DNA from: Solibacillus sp. FSL R7-0668
GTDB taxonomy: Bacteria > Bacillota > Bacilli > Bacillales_A > Planococcaceae
Direction: 5' to 3'
Assembly (NCBI RefSeq): GCF_038006205.1
Contig: NZ_JBBOUU010000001.1
Coordinates: 1,614,001 to 1,678,000, forward strand
DNA: 64,000 bases
The position numbers and the translations under genes are program-made. The notes beneath the pieces are model-generated. The model saw nothing but the letters and a program-made list of their open reading frames with translations, was not told the origin of the DNA and did no database searches. Below, piece by piece: positions 55,233-63,584 of the stretch. How positions within the stretch are numbered: position 1 is the stretch's first letter; the number at the start of each line of letters is the position of its first letter.

Positions 55233-55506
55233 GATCCTTCGCATGCTTTCCGCGCATATAGCCAATGAAATAGCCGATAATGAGTGCACCAATCACGCCT
55301 TGTAAAACGAATAATAGACTTTCAATTTCCCCACTTGGAGGCTCCCAAATAGCGCTAAACCATGGCTCGTAATTCGTTGCGATTTCAGTAATGGCTGCTT
55401 CGGCTTCACCATCAGCCCCACCAAATTCGGCATCCTGTAAAAATAATAATGGGATAATTGCCAGAACAACGACACCTAAAAGTAAAATTAAATTTTTCTT
55501 TAACAT
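55219..55506 (-). CDS. cbiN: Cobalt transport protein CbiN
   Basis: A 95-residue auxiliary subunit that loads metal into CbiM. Two membrane helices flank an extracytoplasmic loop with FGGADGEAEAAI and YEPWFSAIWEPPSGEIESLLF, the typical CbiN pattern. The His-containing tail (KHAKDHAEH) is cytosolic. Start and order M-N-Q-O are standard. Confidence 0.95.
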   Translation of the reverse strand: MLKKNLILLLGVVVLAIIPLLFLQDAEFGGADGEAEAAITEIATNYEPWFSAIWEPPSGEIESLLFVLQGVIGALIIGYFIGYMRGKHAKDHAEH

Positions 55507-55507
55507 A

Positions 55508-56251
55508 TTAGCTCTCCCTTGCCTTTAAAATACGAAGCTGAACTAATTCCTTCATATTATATTTTTGTAAGAAGTTCATAATCATGACAGTTAATAATCC
55601 TTCACTAATGGCTAAAGGAATTTGCGTAAGCGCAAAGATGCTTGCGAATTTTTGGAATGAGCCTAAAATGCCACCAACTTCAGCTGGGAACGCTAATGCT
55701 AATTGGACAGAAGTCATGACATAGGTGCCTAAATCACCTAGCATGGCTGCGAAAAATACAGCAACGCTAAAGGATAATCCCCATTTTGTTGCGAGCTTAA
55801 AGACCCCTACAGCAATAAATGGACCAACGATCGACATGGAGAAAATATTGGCGCCTAAAGTCGTTAATCCACCATGTGCCAGTAAAATAGATTGGAATAA
55901 TAAAACGATCGATCCTAAAACACTCATCACAAATGGCCCAAATAAAATCGAGCCTAACCCAACACCAGTAGGGTGAGAGCAGCTTCCCGTTACAGATGGG
56001 ATTTTTAACGCCGATAAGACGAATGTAAAGGCACCTGATAAGGCAAGTAATAATTTACTTTCTGGATTTTCTTTCACGATGGAACGGATTACGTTTAGAC
56101 CTTTTACAAGGAATGGTAGGCATAGGGCAAACCAGAAAATGGCCCAGCCAATTGGTAAAAATCCTTCCATAATGTGCATGGCATGTGCTTGCTTTGGCAT
56201 AAATAATAAAACGACGCCAAAGTAAGCAAGTTTTGGTAAGTATTGCTTCAT
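55508..56251 (-). CDS. cbiM: Cobalt ECF transporter substrate-specific component CbiM
   Basis: CbiM binds Co(II) through its processed N-terminus. A signal peptide ends before [13 protein letters not shown], giving the Met-His N-terminal metal site seen in CbiM/NikM. The 247-residue precursor has several further helices and the [15 protein letters not shown] loop with conserved His. It is first in the minus-strand operon, behind AdoCbl riboswitch 3. Confidence 0.95.
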   Translation of the reverse strand: MKQYLPKLAYFGVVLLFMPKQAHAMHIMEGFLPIGWAIFWFALCLPFLVKGLNVIRSIVKENPESKLLLALSGAFTFVLSALKIPSVTGSCSHPTGVGLGSILFGPFVMSVLGSIVLLFQSILLAHGGLTTLGANIFSMSIVGPFIAVGVFKLATKWGLSFSVAVFFAAMLGDLGTYVMTSVQLALAFPAEVGGILGSFQKFASIFALTQIPLAISEGLLTVMIMNFLQKYNMKELVQLRILKARES

Positions 56252-56295
56252 GTTTTTACTCCTTTTTTCTTATTTGATGAAAAAAAGTGCATAAA

Positions 56296-56350
56296 AAAAT
56301 ACACTTTTAAGAGTAAAAGTGCATCACAAAAAAGCAAGCGGTTTAGCTTG
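56296..56350 (-). terminator. Two tandem terminators between riboswitch 3 and cbiM
   Basis: On the minus strand CAAGC and GCTTG (56334-56349) precede a T-run, and shortly after GCACTTTTA and TAAAAGTGT (56300-56321) precede seven T. One of them should be the riboswitch-controlled terminator; the second may be a back-up. Confidence 0.75.
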
Positions 56351-56358
56351 TTTCACGC

Positions 56359-56534
56359 ACCTATCCTCGTAGGGTTGAATAACTTAATTGTTGGCAGGTC
56401 TCCTGACTTCTCTTCAACGTAGTACATGTCTTCCCGCATAAAAATGCAGTGACGTATTATGTAATACTCCAAGTTACAGTTGCGGGACAGCACCGGATTT
56501 GCACCGGTTTCCCTATTAAGCTCGTAAAAGCACC
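56359..56534 (-). promoter_or_regulatory. Adenosylcobalamin riboswitch 3, controlling cbiMNQO
   Basis: Read on the minus strand: AGGGAAACCGGTGCAAATCC, GGTGCTGTCCCGCAACTGT, and the B12 box AGTCAGGAGACCTGCC (around 56392-56408), with a final ACCCTACGAGG hairpin. The core is of a different subtype from the other three (CTGTCCCGC rather than CAGCCCCCGC). It places cobalt uptake under AdoCbl control. Confidence 0.95.
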
Positions 56535-56565
56535 AAAAATCATTCAATTTTCACCATGTGAAGAA

Positions 56566-56594
56566 AATAGTATCACTTGTTTTTTTATTTGTCA
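56566..56594 (-). promoter_or_regulatory. Promoter of the cbiMNQO operon
   Basis: On the minus strand ATGACA (56594-56589), 17 bp, TACTAT (56571-56566) forms a sigma-A promoter about 35 bp before riboswitch 3. Confidence 0.6.
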
Positions 56595-56784
56595 TCATTA
56601 TTTTTTTGAATTCTCTAAAAAAGAAGTTTTTGTCGAGAAATATGTAAACTAATTTGTCGTTCATGGGGAAAGCTCGCTAGTTTTAACTTCTTTTTCTTTT
56701 GAATCGTAATAATTGTTCGGCAATTGTTATTGTCAAAATAATACGAGCATGGTAGAGTAACGTTAACTTCATAATTTTTGTAAT

Positions 56785-56972
56785 AAAGTGCTCTTTTTAT
56801 AAGAGGTAAAAGGGAAATTAGTAAAAATCTAATGCAGCCCCCGCTACTGTAATAGCTGATGAAATCACAATTAATCACTGTCAAAATGATGGGAAGATGT
56901 GATAGTAAAATGACGCTTGAGCCAGGAAACCTGCTTTATTATTGCAACACGACTTTTCGGTGGGAGAAGGAC
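56785..56972 (+). promoter_or_regulatory. Adenosylcobalamin riboswitch 4
   Basis: The blocks AGGGAAATTAGTAAAAATCT, GCAGCCCCCGCTACTGTAA, GAGCCAGGAAACCTGC (56919-56934) and the closing hairpin around TTTTCGGTGGGAGAAGG are present. The copy is nearly the same as riboswitch 1 at 30795, including the variable arms, which points to a recent duplication. A weak TTGTCA-17-TAGAGT promoter may lie at 56730-56758. Confidence 0.95.
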
Positions 56973-57023
56973 GGCGACCATTACGTTTATTTAGTATTTT
57001 TATATACTTATAAGGATGTTTAT

Positions 57024-57061
57024 GCCTATTTCTAGCATTTGCCGGAAATAGGCTTTTTTTT
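57024..57061 (+). terminator. Riboswitch-controlled terminator before cbiL
   Basis: GCCTATTTC (57024-57032) pairs with GAAATAGGC (57045-57053), followed by eight T. It lies 30 bp before the cbiL start. Confidence 0.9.
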
Positions 57062-57091
57062 ATGAATTTTTTTAAAGAGGAGAAGTAAACA

Positions 57092-57796
57092 ATGACACTA
57101 GGAACTTTATACGGAGTAGGCGTTGGCCCGGGGGATCCCGAATTAGTAACAATTAAAGCTTTTCGAAAATTAAAGGAATGTCCTGTAATTGCATACCCGA
57201 AAAAAATGCGCGGTAGTAAATCTTATGCCCAAAAAATTATTGACCTCTATGTAGACCCACAGCAAAAAATCATGCTAGGGCTCGTATTTCCAATGACGAA
57301 GGATGAGGACACCTTACAGCAGGAATGGGCCAAATCGGTCGAACAAATTTATGCCTATTTACAGGAAGGTAAGGATGTAGCCTTTGTTACAGAGGGGGAT
57401 CCAATGCTATTTAGTACATATATTCATTTGATGAAATTAATGAAAGCACAGCATCCAGATGTACCGATGCAATCCGTTGCAGGTATTTCTTCATTTAATG
57501 GAACAGCGAATCGCCTTCATATTCCGTTAGCAGATGGCGATGATCATGTGGCAATGATTCCCGCAACGACGAATAAAGAAGAGATGCGTAAAGTGCTTGA
57601 AACGCATGATGGCATCGTATTTATTAAAATCGCGAAGGTATTAGATCAAATGCTAGATTTGCTGGAAGAAATGAATTTAATAAAAAATACCCATGTTGTG
57701 ACAAAGGTGACGTCCGATGAAGAAGTAATTTGGGATGTTGAAAACTTACGCGGCACGGATTTGAACTATTTATCTTGTATGATTGTTCGCAAATAA
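57092..57796 (+). CDS. cbiL: Cobalt-factor II C20-methyltransferase
   Basis: CbiL methylates C20 of cobalt-factor II. The 234-residue tetrapyrrole methylase has GVGVGPGDPELVTIKAFRKL at the N-terminus, FVTEGDPMLFSTYIHL, and QSVAGISSFNGTANRL. Length and the KKMRGSKSYA segment match CbiL rather than CbiF or CobA. AGAGGAGA is before the ATG. It is first in riboswitch unit 4. Confidence 0.94.
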   Translation: MTLGTLYGVGVGPGDPELVTIKAFRKLKECPVIAYPKKMRGSKSYAQKIIDLYVDPQQKIMLGLVFPMTKDEDTLQQEWAKSVEQIYAYLQEGKDVAFVTEGDPMLFSTYIHLMKLMKAQHPDVPMQSVAGISSFNGTANRLHIPLADGDDHVAMIPATTNKEEMRKVLETHDGIVFIKIAKVLDQMLDLLEEMNLIKNTHVVTKVTSDEEVIWDVENLRGTDLNYLSCMIVRK

Positions 57797-57821
57797 TCGT
57801 AACAACTTAGGAGGACTGAAG

Positions 57822-58454
57822 ATGAGTTATTTCCCTGTTATGCTCAATGTCGATTATAAAAAAATCGTCGTTGTTGGTGGGGGGCATGTGGCGACACAAA
57901 AAATAGAGAGCTTACTGGCGACAAAAGCGGTCATTACCGTAATTAGCCCAATGCTAACAGCGACTTTGCAACAATTTGTTCAACAAGGTGTCATAAATTG
58001 GCGTGATAAATATTTCGAGCCAGCTGACTTAGATGATGCGATGATCATTTTTGCTACAACAAATGATGAGGCAGTCAATGATCAAATCGAACAGGCCACC
58101 CAGCATTGGCAATTGTTCACGCGCGCGGATGTCAATGGACGAATGGATTTTATAAGCCCGGCTGTTGTCCGCCGTGGTGATTTTGTACTTACCGTATCCA
58201 CTTCTGGAGCAAGCCCAGCCTTTACCCGACAAGTAAAACAGCAATTAAGTGAGCAATTTGATTCAAGCTATGAAAATTATGTTGCTTTTTTAAAGCGTGG
58301 AAGACAAACCATCTTAGCTCGATTCGAAGGGGAAGACAAGCGTCGTGCATTAGCAGCCCTTTTGGAGCCACAAGTATTACAGTGGGTGCAGCAAGAGCAG
58401 TTGGAACGCTGTGAGGAATTTTTACAACAATTAGTAGAGGGTGAATCAATGTGA
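57822..58454 (+). CDS. Precorrin-2 dehydrogenase (SirC/Met8 type)
   Basis: This enzyme oxidises precorrin-2 to sirohydrochlorin with NAD+, supplying CbiX. The 210-residue protein has the Rossmann motif KIVVVGGGHVATQKIESLL, IIFATTNDEAVN and DFISPAVVRRGDFVLTVSTSGASPA, as in the CysG N-terminal domain and YlnF/SirC. The ATG at 57822 has AGGAGG upstream. It overlaps cobA by 4 bp. Confidence 0.92.
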   Translation: MSYFPVMLNVDYKKIVVVGGGHVATQKIESLLATKAVITVISPMLTATLQQFVQQGVINWRDKYFEPADLDDAMIIFATTNDEAVNDQIEQATQHWQLFTRADVNGRMDFISPAVVRRGDFVLTVSTSGASPAFTRQVKQQLSEQFDSSYENYVAFLKRGRQTILARFEGEDKRRALAALLEPQVLQWVQQEQLERCEEFLQQLVEGESM

Positions 58455-59209
58455 ACGGCTTTGTATATATCGTTGGTGCGGGTCCAGGAGATCCGAAATT
58501 ACTAACCATTCGTGCGCTCGAATGCATTCAGTTGGCGGATGTGATTTTATATGATCGTCTCGTCAATCCGGTCATTTTACAGCATGCCAAAAAAGATGCC
58601 GAGTTAATTTATTGTGGCAAAGAACCTGGAAAGCACGCGCTTATTCAGCAAGAAATTAACGAAGCGCTTGTAAGTCATGCGAAAGGAAATAAGCAAGTCG
58701 TCCGTTTAAAGGGGGGCGATCCGTTTGTTTTTGGTCGTGGCGCTGAGGAAGCACTGTATTTAAAGGAGCGTGATGTGTTATTTGAAATCGTCCCGGGGAT
58801 TTCGGCGGGTATTGCAGCACCTGCCTATTCTGGTATTCCAGTGACGCATCGTGATTATTCAAACAGCTTTGCCATCGTGACGGGGCATGGACGTGAGGAA
58901 AAGGGCCAGGATTATTTACATTGGAATGCGTTAGCACAAATCGATACAATCGCCTTTTATATGGGGGTTGGGAATATTGAACTCATTACCGAAAAGCTCA
59001 TCGCACATGGCAAATCAGCACAAACCCCGGTTGCCGTAATTGAATGGGGAACAACCGATCATCAGCGTACGGTCACAGGCCAGCTTGCTACAATACGCGA
59101 GCAAATAGCCGCGACGCAAATTACAAATCCCGCAATGATTTTAGTCGGCGAGGTTGTGCAATTACACGATCAAATTGCTTGGTTTCAAGAAAATAAAACG
59201 TTTTCCTAA
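58451..59209 (+). CDS. cobA: Uroporphyrinogen-III C-methyltransferase (SUMT)
   Basis: SUMT makes precorrin-2 by two methylations at C2 and C7. The 252-residue protein has [20 protein letters not shown], the VRLKGGDPFVFGRGAEE loop and VPGISAGIAAPAYSGIPVTHR, which together mark SUMT. The GTG at 58451 overlaps the stop of the previous gene. With SirC and CbiX it completes the entry into the pathway. Confidence 0.95.
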   Translation: MNGFVYIVGAGPGDPKLLTIRALECIQLADVILYDRLVNPVILQHAKKDAELIYCGKEPGKHALIQQEINEALVSHAKGNKQVVRLKGGDPFVFGRGAEEALYLKERDVLFEIVPGISAGIAAPAYSGIPVTHRDYSNSFAIVTGHGREEKGQDYLHWNALAQIDTIAFYMGVGNIELITEKLIAHGKSAQTPVAVIEWGTTDHQRTVTGQLATIREQIAATQITNPAMILVGEVVQLHDQIAWFQENKTFS

Positions 59210-59227
59210 TGAAAGGAGATTCATTAG

Positions 59228-60064
59228 ATGAAGGAATCCCCACTAACAATCGATTTTGAACAGCAATGGAAAGCAGGTATGCATGATTGGCATGGCAAGA
59301 TGCCAGAACGAATGATCAATGACGATTTAGAAGAAGCATTTTGGGCGCAATCGATGCAAAAGAAAACGTATAAGCAAACCGACGCCCATACCAAACAAAT
59401 TTATGACAAAATGAAGCGCCATATCCCAGAAAAGGCTAGCTGCATCGAGATTGGACCAGGTTGGGGTAACTATACATTTTCCTTACAAGAGGATGTTGAG
59501 AAATTAACATTAGTAGATGGCTCAAAAAGCGTGCTCCATTATTTACAACAGTATTTCGTTGAAGAAGAAAGGGTACAGTTTGTCCATGCAAAATGGGAAG
59601 AAGCCGTGCTGGAGCCACATGATGTAGTCATTGGTGTGAATTGCTATTATCGCATGTATGAAATGAATGAAACGCTTTTAAAAATGAATGCCCTCGCGAA
59701 AAAGCGTGCGATTATTGGACTAACAACAGGACCGATTCAGCCACATTACGAGGTACTACACAAAACATTTGGCTATGAAATCAAATACCCTCGTCGTGAT
59801 TATATTCAAATCGTCAATATGCTCTACCAGCTTGGGATTTATGCTGATTGTGAAATGCTAAAGCTGGAGCGAATATATCGCTACGAAAATGAGGACGCGT
59901 TATACGCTGCGCAGAGTAAAAAAATACTGAATGAGCATTTTGATATCGAGCATGTAAAGGCTGCCTTAGCACCATTTATAAAAAAACAGAACGGTATGAT
60001 CGAGTACCGTCACATATTTTATGCGGCGATTATTAGCTGGGAGCCGCTAGAAATTCATGAGTAA
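59228..60064 (+). CDS. Class I SAM-dependent methyltransferase of unknown substrate
   Basis: A 278-residue soluble protein. Residues about 72-86 form SAM motif I (CIEIGPGWGNYTFSL), followed by the acidic LTLVDGS strand and HDVVIGVNCYYRMYEM. The N-terminal 60 residues (FEQQWKAGMHDWHGKMPERM) and the C-terminal third with two YR-rich segments look family-specific. AAAGGAG is before the ATG. It lies 18 bp after cobA and overlaps the importer permease by 8 bp, so it belongs to the AdoCbl-regulated operon. A tetrapyrrole or corrinoid substrate is inferred from context. Confidence 0.8.
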   Translation: MKESPLTIDFEQQWKAGMHDWHGKMPERMINDDLEEAFWAQSMQKKTYKQTDAHTKQIYDKMKRHIPEKASCIEIGPGWGNYTFSLQEDVEKLTLVDGSKSVLHYLQQYFVEEERVQFVHAKWEEAVLEPHDVVIGVNCYYRMYEMNETLLKMNALAKKRAIIGLTTGPIQPHYEVLHKTFGYEIKYPRRDYIQIVNMLYQLGIYADCEMLKLERIYRYENEDALYAAQSKKILNEHFDIEHVKAALAPFIKKQNGMIEYRHIFYAAIISWEPLEIHE

Positions 60065-61097
60065 AAGAAAAATTTATGTATATTTATTGCTTTTTAGTAT
60101 AATCCTCGCAATTTCTATGATTGGAGGCATTTTAGTTGGTTCTGTAGGGATTACGCAGTCACTTATTTTTGATGTATTGTTTTATAAACTAGGATTCACT
60201 AATAATGTATTTGCATCAAATGCACAGCAAATTATTATTTGGGAAATTCGGACACCACGCGTTATTTTAGCAGCCATTGTCGGTGCGGCATTAGCTATTT
60301 GTGGAGCCGCTGTTCAAGCATTGGTAAAAAATTCAATTGCCGATCCTTACATTTTAGGGGTTTCATCGGGTGCCTCTGTTGGAGCGACTGCAGTGATTTT
60401 ATTAGGCATGTTCAGCTTTTTAGGTGTCTATGCTTTATCTTTTGCAGCTTTTGTAGGTGCAATTATAGCGGTGTCGTTAGTGTTTTTATTAGCACGTGTG
60501 AATGGGCGAACATCTGTCATACGGCTTTTATTAGCAGGGATTGCGATTTCAATGGTTTTTAGTGCAGTAACTAATTTTATTTTAATGATGTCGAAGGAGC
60601 AAGGGGGCATTCAGGCAGTGATGCATTGGATGCTCGGCAGTTTAGCTGGTGCAAAATGGTCTAATTTAGTGATTCCAAGTATTGTTTTAGTCGTTGTTTT
60701 TATTTTGTTATGGAGTAATTATCGCCAATTAAACGCGTTATTACTAGGAGAAGAAACGGCTAATACTATGGGGATAAATGTCGAGTATTTTAGGATTTTT
60801 ATTATTATTACGGTTTCGTTACTAACAGGCGTTGTAGTAGCAGTTAGTGGAAGCATCGGTTTCGTTGGGTTAGTTGTTCCCCATATTGTAAGGATGGCGG
60901 TTGGCTCGAACTATAAAGTTGTTTTACCGTTTAGTGCATTGTTAGGAGCCATATTTATTGTGTGGGCAGATGTAGGGGCTCGAGTATTTATTGCACCAGA
61001 AGAAATGCCTATTGGAATATTAACAGCGCTATGTGGCGGACCATTTTTCATTTGGATGTTACGACGACAAAGATATACGTTCGGAGAGGGTGATTAA
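60057..61097 (+). CDS. FecCD/BtuC-type ABC importer permease, system 2
   Basis: A 346-residue permease with about ten helices. Motifs are IRTPRVILAAIVGAALAICGAAVQ, DPYILGVSSGASVGA and SIGFVGLVVPHIVRMAVG. It is encoded ahead of its ATPase and binding protein, unlike system 1 where the binding protein comes first. It overlaps the methyltransferase by 8 bp and the ATPase by 8 bp. Confidence 0.92.
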   Translation: MSKRKIYVYLLLFSIILAISMIGGILVGSVGITQSLIFDVLFYKLGFTNNVFASNAQQIIIWEIRTPRVILAAIVGAALAICGAAVQALVKNSIADPYILGVSSGASVGATAVILLGMFSFLGVYALSFAAFVGAIIAVSLVFLLARVNGRTSVIRLLLAGIAISMVFSAVTNFILMMSKEQGGIQAVMHWMLGSLAGAKWSNLVIPSIVLVVVFILLWSNYRQLNALLLGEETANTMGINVEYFRIFIIITVSLLTGVVVAVSGSIGFVGLVVPHIVRMAVGSNYKVVLPFSALLGAIFIVWADVGARVFIAPEEMPIGILTALCGGPFFIWMLRRQRYTFGEGD

Positions 61098-61875
61098 GCT
61101 GTTAAAACTAGATAACATTGAATTTTCCGTTCAAGAAAAGGAAATTCTACGTCACATTTCCCTTGAGATAGCAGCGGGTCAGTTTGTCGGAATAATTGGT
61201 CCAAATGGTAGTGGTAAATCGACAATGTTAAAAATAATTTATCGGCATTTTAAACAAACAGCGGGCATAATTACACTGCATGAAAATGAAATATGGGATA
61301 TTTCAGCGAAGAAATTTGCACAAAAAATGGCGGTTGTTAGTCAAGAATCCACATTACTGTTTGATTTCACTGTAAGAGATTTAGTGTTGATGGGGCGCAC
61401 ACCTTATAAAAAATGGCTTTCAACCGATAAGGCAGAGGATTTTTCGATTGTCGAAGAATGCATGCAGCTTGCAGATATTAGCCACTTAGAGAATCGAACA
61501 CTACAGGAATTATCGGGGGGCGAAAAGAAAAGAGTTATGTTGGCTCGTGCGCTTGCACAACAGGCAGATATTTTAGTTCTAGATGAGCCTACAAACCATT
61601 TAGATGTAGAGCATCAATTACAGCTAATGGAGCTCGTGAAAAATTTACCGATCACCATCATTGCTGCCTTACATGATTTAAATTTAGCAGCAGCATATTG
61701 TGATGAACTGCTTGTAATGAAAAATGGAATATTAGTGGCACAAGGCCCCCCAGATAAGTTATTAACTGTGGCATTATTAGGGGATGTGTTTTCTGTTAAA
61801 GCGGGTATTTCAAAAAATCCGTATACAGAAAAATTACATATATTTTTTATCAATCACAATAATGGAGTATTATAG
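61090..61875 (+). CDS. BtuD/FecE-type ABC importer ATPase, system 2
   Basis: A 261-residue ATPase with Walker A GPNGSGKSTM, signature LSGGEKKRVM, Walker B ILVLDEPTNHLD and ALHDLNLAAAYC. The GTG at 61090 overlaps the permease stop (GTGATTAA), the usual coupling layout; GGAGAG is close upstream. A start farther upstream inside the permease gene is less likely. The binding-protein gene follows after one base. Confidence 0.9.
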   Translation: MIKLLKLDNIEFSVQEKEILRHISLEIAAGQFVGIIGPNGSGKSTMLKIIYRHFKQTAGIITLHENEIWDISAKKFAQKMAVVSQESTLLFDFTVRDLVLMGRTPYKKWLSTDKAEDFSIVEECMQLADISHLENRTLQELSGGEKKRVMLARALAQQADILVLDEPTNHLDVEHQLQLMELVKNLPITIIAALHDLNLAAAYCDELLVMKNGILVAQGPPDKLLTVALLGDVFSVKAGISKNPYTEKLHIFFINHNNGVL

Positions 61876-61876
61876 A

Positions 61877-62860
61877 ATGAAATTTACAAAAAAGAGAATT
61901 GTAGCAACAATAGCGTTATTGGCATTGATGGTATTAACCGCATGTAATAATGAAAAAGAAATTAAGGAATCGAGTGCAGAAGAACCAGTACAACAAGAGG
62001 CGGTCACAATTGAAAACGAAGGTGTGACAACGGTTTATGAGCAAGCACCAACAAAAGCGATTTCACTAAATCAACATGTAACGGAAATTATGTTAGCGCT
62101 TGGCTTAGAAGATTCGATGGTAGGAACAGCTTTCTTAGATAATGAAATTTATGCACCTTTGCAAGAAGCGTATGAACAAGTTCCTGTTTTAGCAGAAGGC
62201 TATCCTTCTAAAGAACAAGTGATTTCAGCAGAAGCTGATTTTTTATATGGTGGATGGGCAAGTGCATTTAATGAAAAAAATATTGCAACTCGTGATGAGC
62301 TTGAAACATTAGGCATTAACAGCTATCTACAATCTTCTTCTGTTAAAGTAGCGCCAACATTAGAGGATGTGCAACAGGATATTACAAATATCGCTAAAAT
62401 TTTCCGAGTAGAAGAGCGCGGCCAACAATTAATTAATGAAATGAATCAAGAGATTGAAGCGATTCAAGTAAAAATCCCAGAAGCAGAAAAGCCATTAGAA
62501 GTATTAGTTTTTGATAGTGGCGAAACGGATATTTTTACTGCAACACAAAATTTCATGAATACACTCGTAACAATGGCAGGAGCTCATAATATTTTTGGTG
62601 ACATTGAAGACAATTGGGCAACAGTTTCAAAAGAAGATACTGTGGACCGCGCACCAGATGCAATTGTAATTATTGATTATGGTTCAACAACAGCTGAAGA
62701 AAAAATTGCTTTTTTGAAAGATGATCCTGCACTGAGTCAATTACCAGCCGTTAAAAATGAACATTTTGTTATTTTACCTTTATCTGCAGCATCAGAAGGA
62801 GTTCGTGTAGCAGAGGCATTAGAAATTTTAGTAAAAGGCTTATATCCAGAGGCGTACTAA
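61877..62860 (+). CDS. Corrinoid/tetrapyrrole-binding lipoprotein (BtuF-like), system 2
   Basis: A 327-residue lipoprotein with signal peptide ending LMVLTACNN (lipobox Cys at about residue 21), an acidic linker, and a Peripla_BP_2 domain (ISLNQHVTEIMLALGLEDSMVG, ADFLYGGWASAF). The ATG at 61877 has GGAG upstream; an ATG five codons earlier is possible. Only 25-30% similar to the protein at 45517 by eye, so the two importers probably differ in ligand or history. Confidence 0.88.
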   Translation: MKFTKKRIVATIALLALMVLTACNNEKEIKESSAEEPVQQEAVTIENEGVTTVYEQAPTKAISLNQHVTEIMLALGLEDSMVGTAFLDNEIYAPLQEAYEQVPVLAEGYPSKEQVISAEADFLYGGWASAFNEKNIATRDELETLGINSYLQSSSVKVAPTLEDVQQDITNIAKIFRVEERGQQLINEMNQEIEAIQVKIPEAEKPLEVLVFDSGETDIFTATQNFMNTLVTMAGAHNIFGDIEDNWATVSKEDTVDRAPDAIVIIDYGSTTAEEKIAFLKDDPALSQLPAVKNEHFVILPLSAASEGVRVAEALEILVKGLYPEAY

Positions 62861-62878
62861 ACTGAAGGAGCAGTTGTG

Positions 62879-63571
62879 ATGAGACAAAAACAATTTGAAC
62901 AAAATTTTGAAAAGGCAATGGCATTGCCAATGCCAACAAAAACATTTGCGAAGTTAAATGTAGAAAAGGAATTTGTCTCATTAACGATTCGTCCAGGTCT
63001 TATTAATAAGCATTTGACACAAGATCAATTAATCGCACTAAGTAGACTTGCATCCCACGGCGCAGTGAAATATTCGGCTGACCATGGGTTTATTGTATCA
63101 GTACATCAAGATTTTTTAGAAGAGGCATTAGAAAAATTGACAGTTGTGGGTTTATATGCTGTAAATCCGCAGCCTAGTGCCGTAGTGAAATGCTGTGATT
63201 TTTGTGATGGTGAACGATTAGAGGCACTTTCAATAACGGAAAAGTTTCTACAGGAAATTGAACAATTTCCATTGAAAAAACGAATTCGAATAGGTTTAAA
63301 TGCGTGTACATCTGCTTGTTATAATGCTGTACGTGATGATATTGCCCTTATTTATCATGATGGAAAATTCGATCTTTATGCAGGGGCTATTCAAATGGGG
63401 AGAAGAGCAAATTCAGGTGAATTATTAGTGAAAAAAATTGATGACTCTAAAATTATTCAAGTAGTTTACGAACTTTTGCAACTTTTTGAAAGGTCAACGT
63501 TCAAAGAATTTCATGGCTTTATTAGAAAAGAAAAGCTGAATATTCAACAAACGCTGGCACAATTATTATGA
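62879..63571 (+). CDS. Free-standing nitrite/sulfite-reductase-like Fe-S domain (CbiH60-tail family)
   Basis: A 230-residue soluble protein with no methyltransferase domain. It aligns with the C-terminal part of both CbiH60 proteins: FVSLTIRPGLINKHLTQDQLIAL corresponds to the EFAVSPGVANKM segment, KYSADHGFIVSV to EYTPDHRLVVKV, then CDFC, then ACTSAC and RDDIALIYHDGKFDLYAG in place of FDDIGIVYRKKRFDLFIG. All four Cys are kept, so a [4Fe-4S] cluster is likely. AAGGAG precedes the ATG. It lies between an importer and ferredoxin-CbiX in an AdoCbl-controlled operon; electron transfer to, or reshaping of, a corrinoid is the inferred job. Confidence 0.82.
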   Translation: MRQKQFEQNFEKAMALPMPTKTFAKLNVEKEFVSLTIRPGLINKHLTQDQLIALSRLASHGAVKYSADHGFIVSVHQDFLEEALEKLTVVGLYAVNPQPSAVVKCCDFCDGERLEALSITEKFLQEIEQFPLKKRIRIGLNACTSACYNAVRDDIALIYHDGKFDLYAGAIQMGRRANSGELLVKKIDDSKIIQVVYELLQLFERSTFKEFHGFIRKEKLNIQQTLAQLL

Positions 63572-63584
63572 GGTAGGTAAAAAA

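Noticed and set aside
56353-56547. 64-codon minus-strand ORF over riboswitch 3
   Set aside because: It lies within the conserved AdoCbl aptamer and has no ribosome site.
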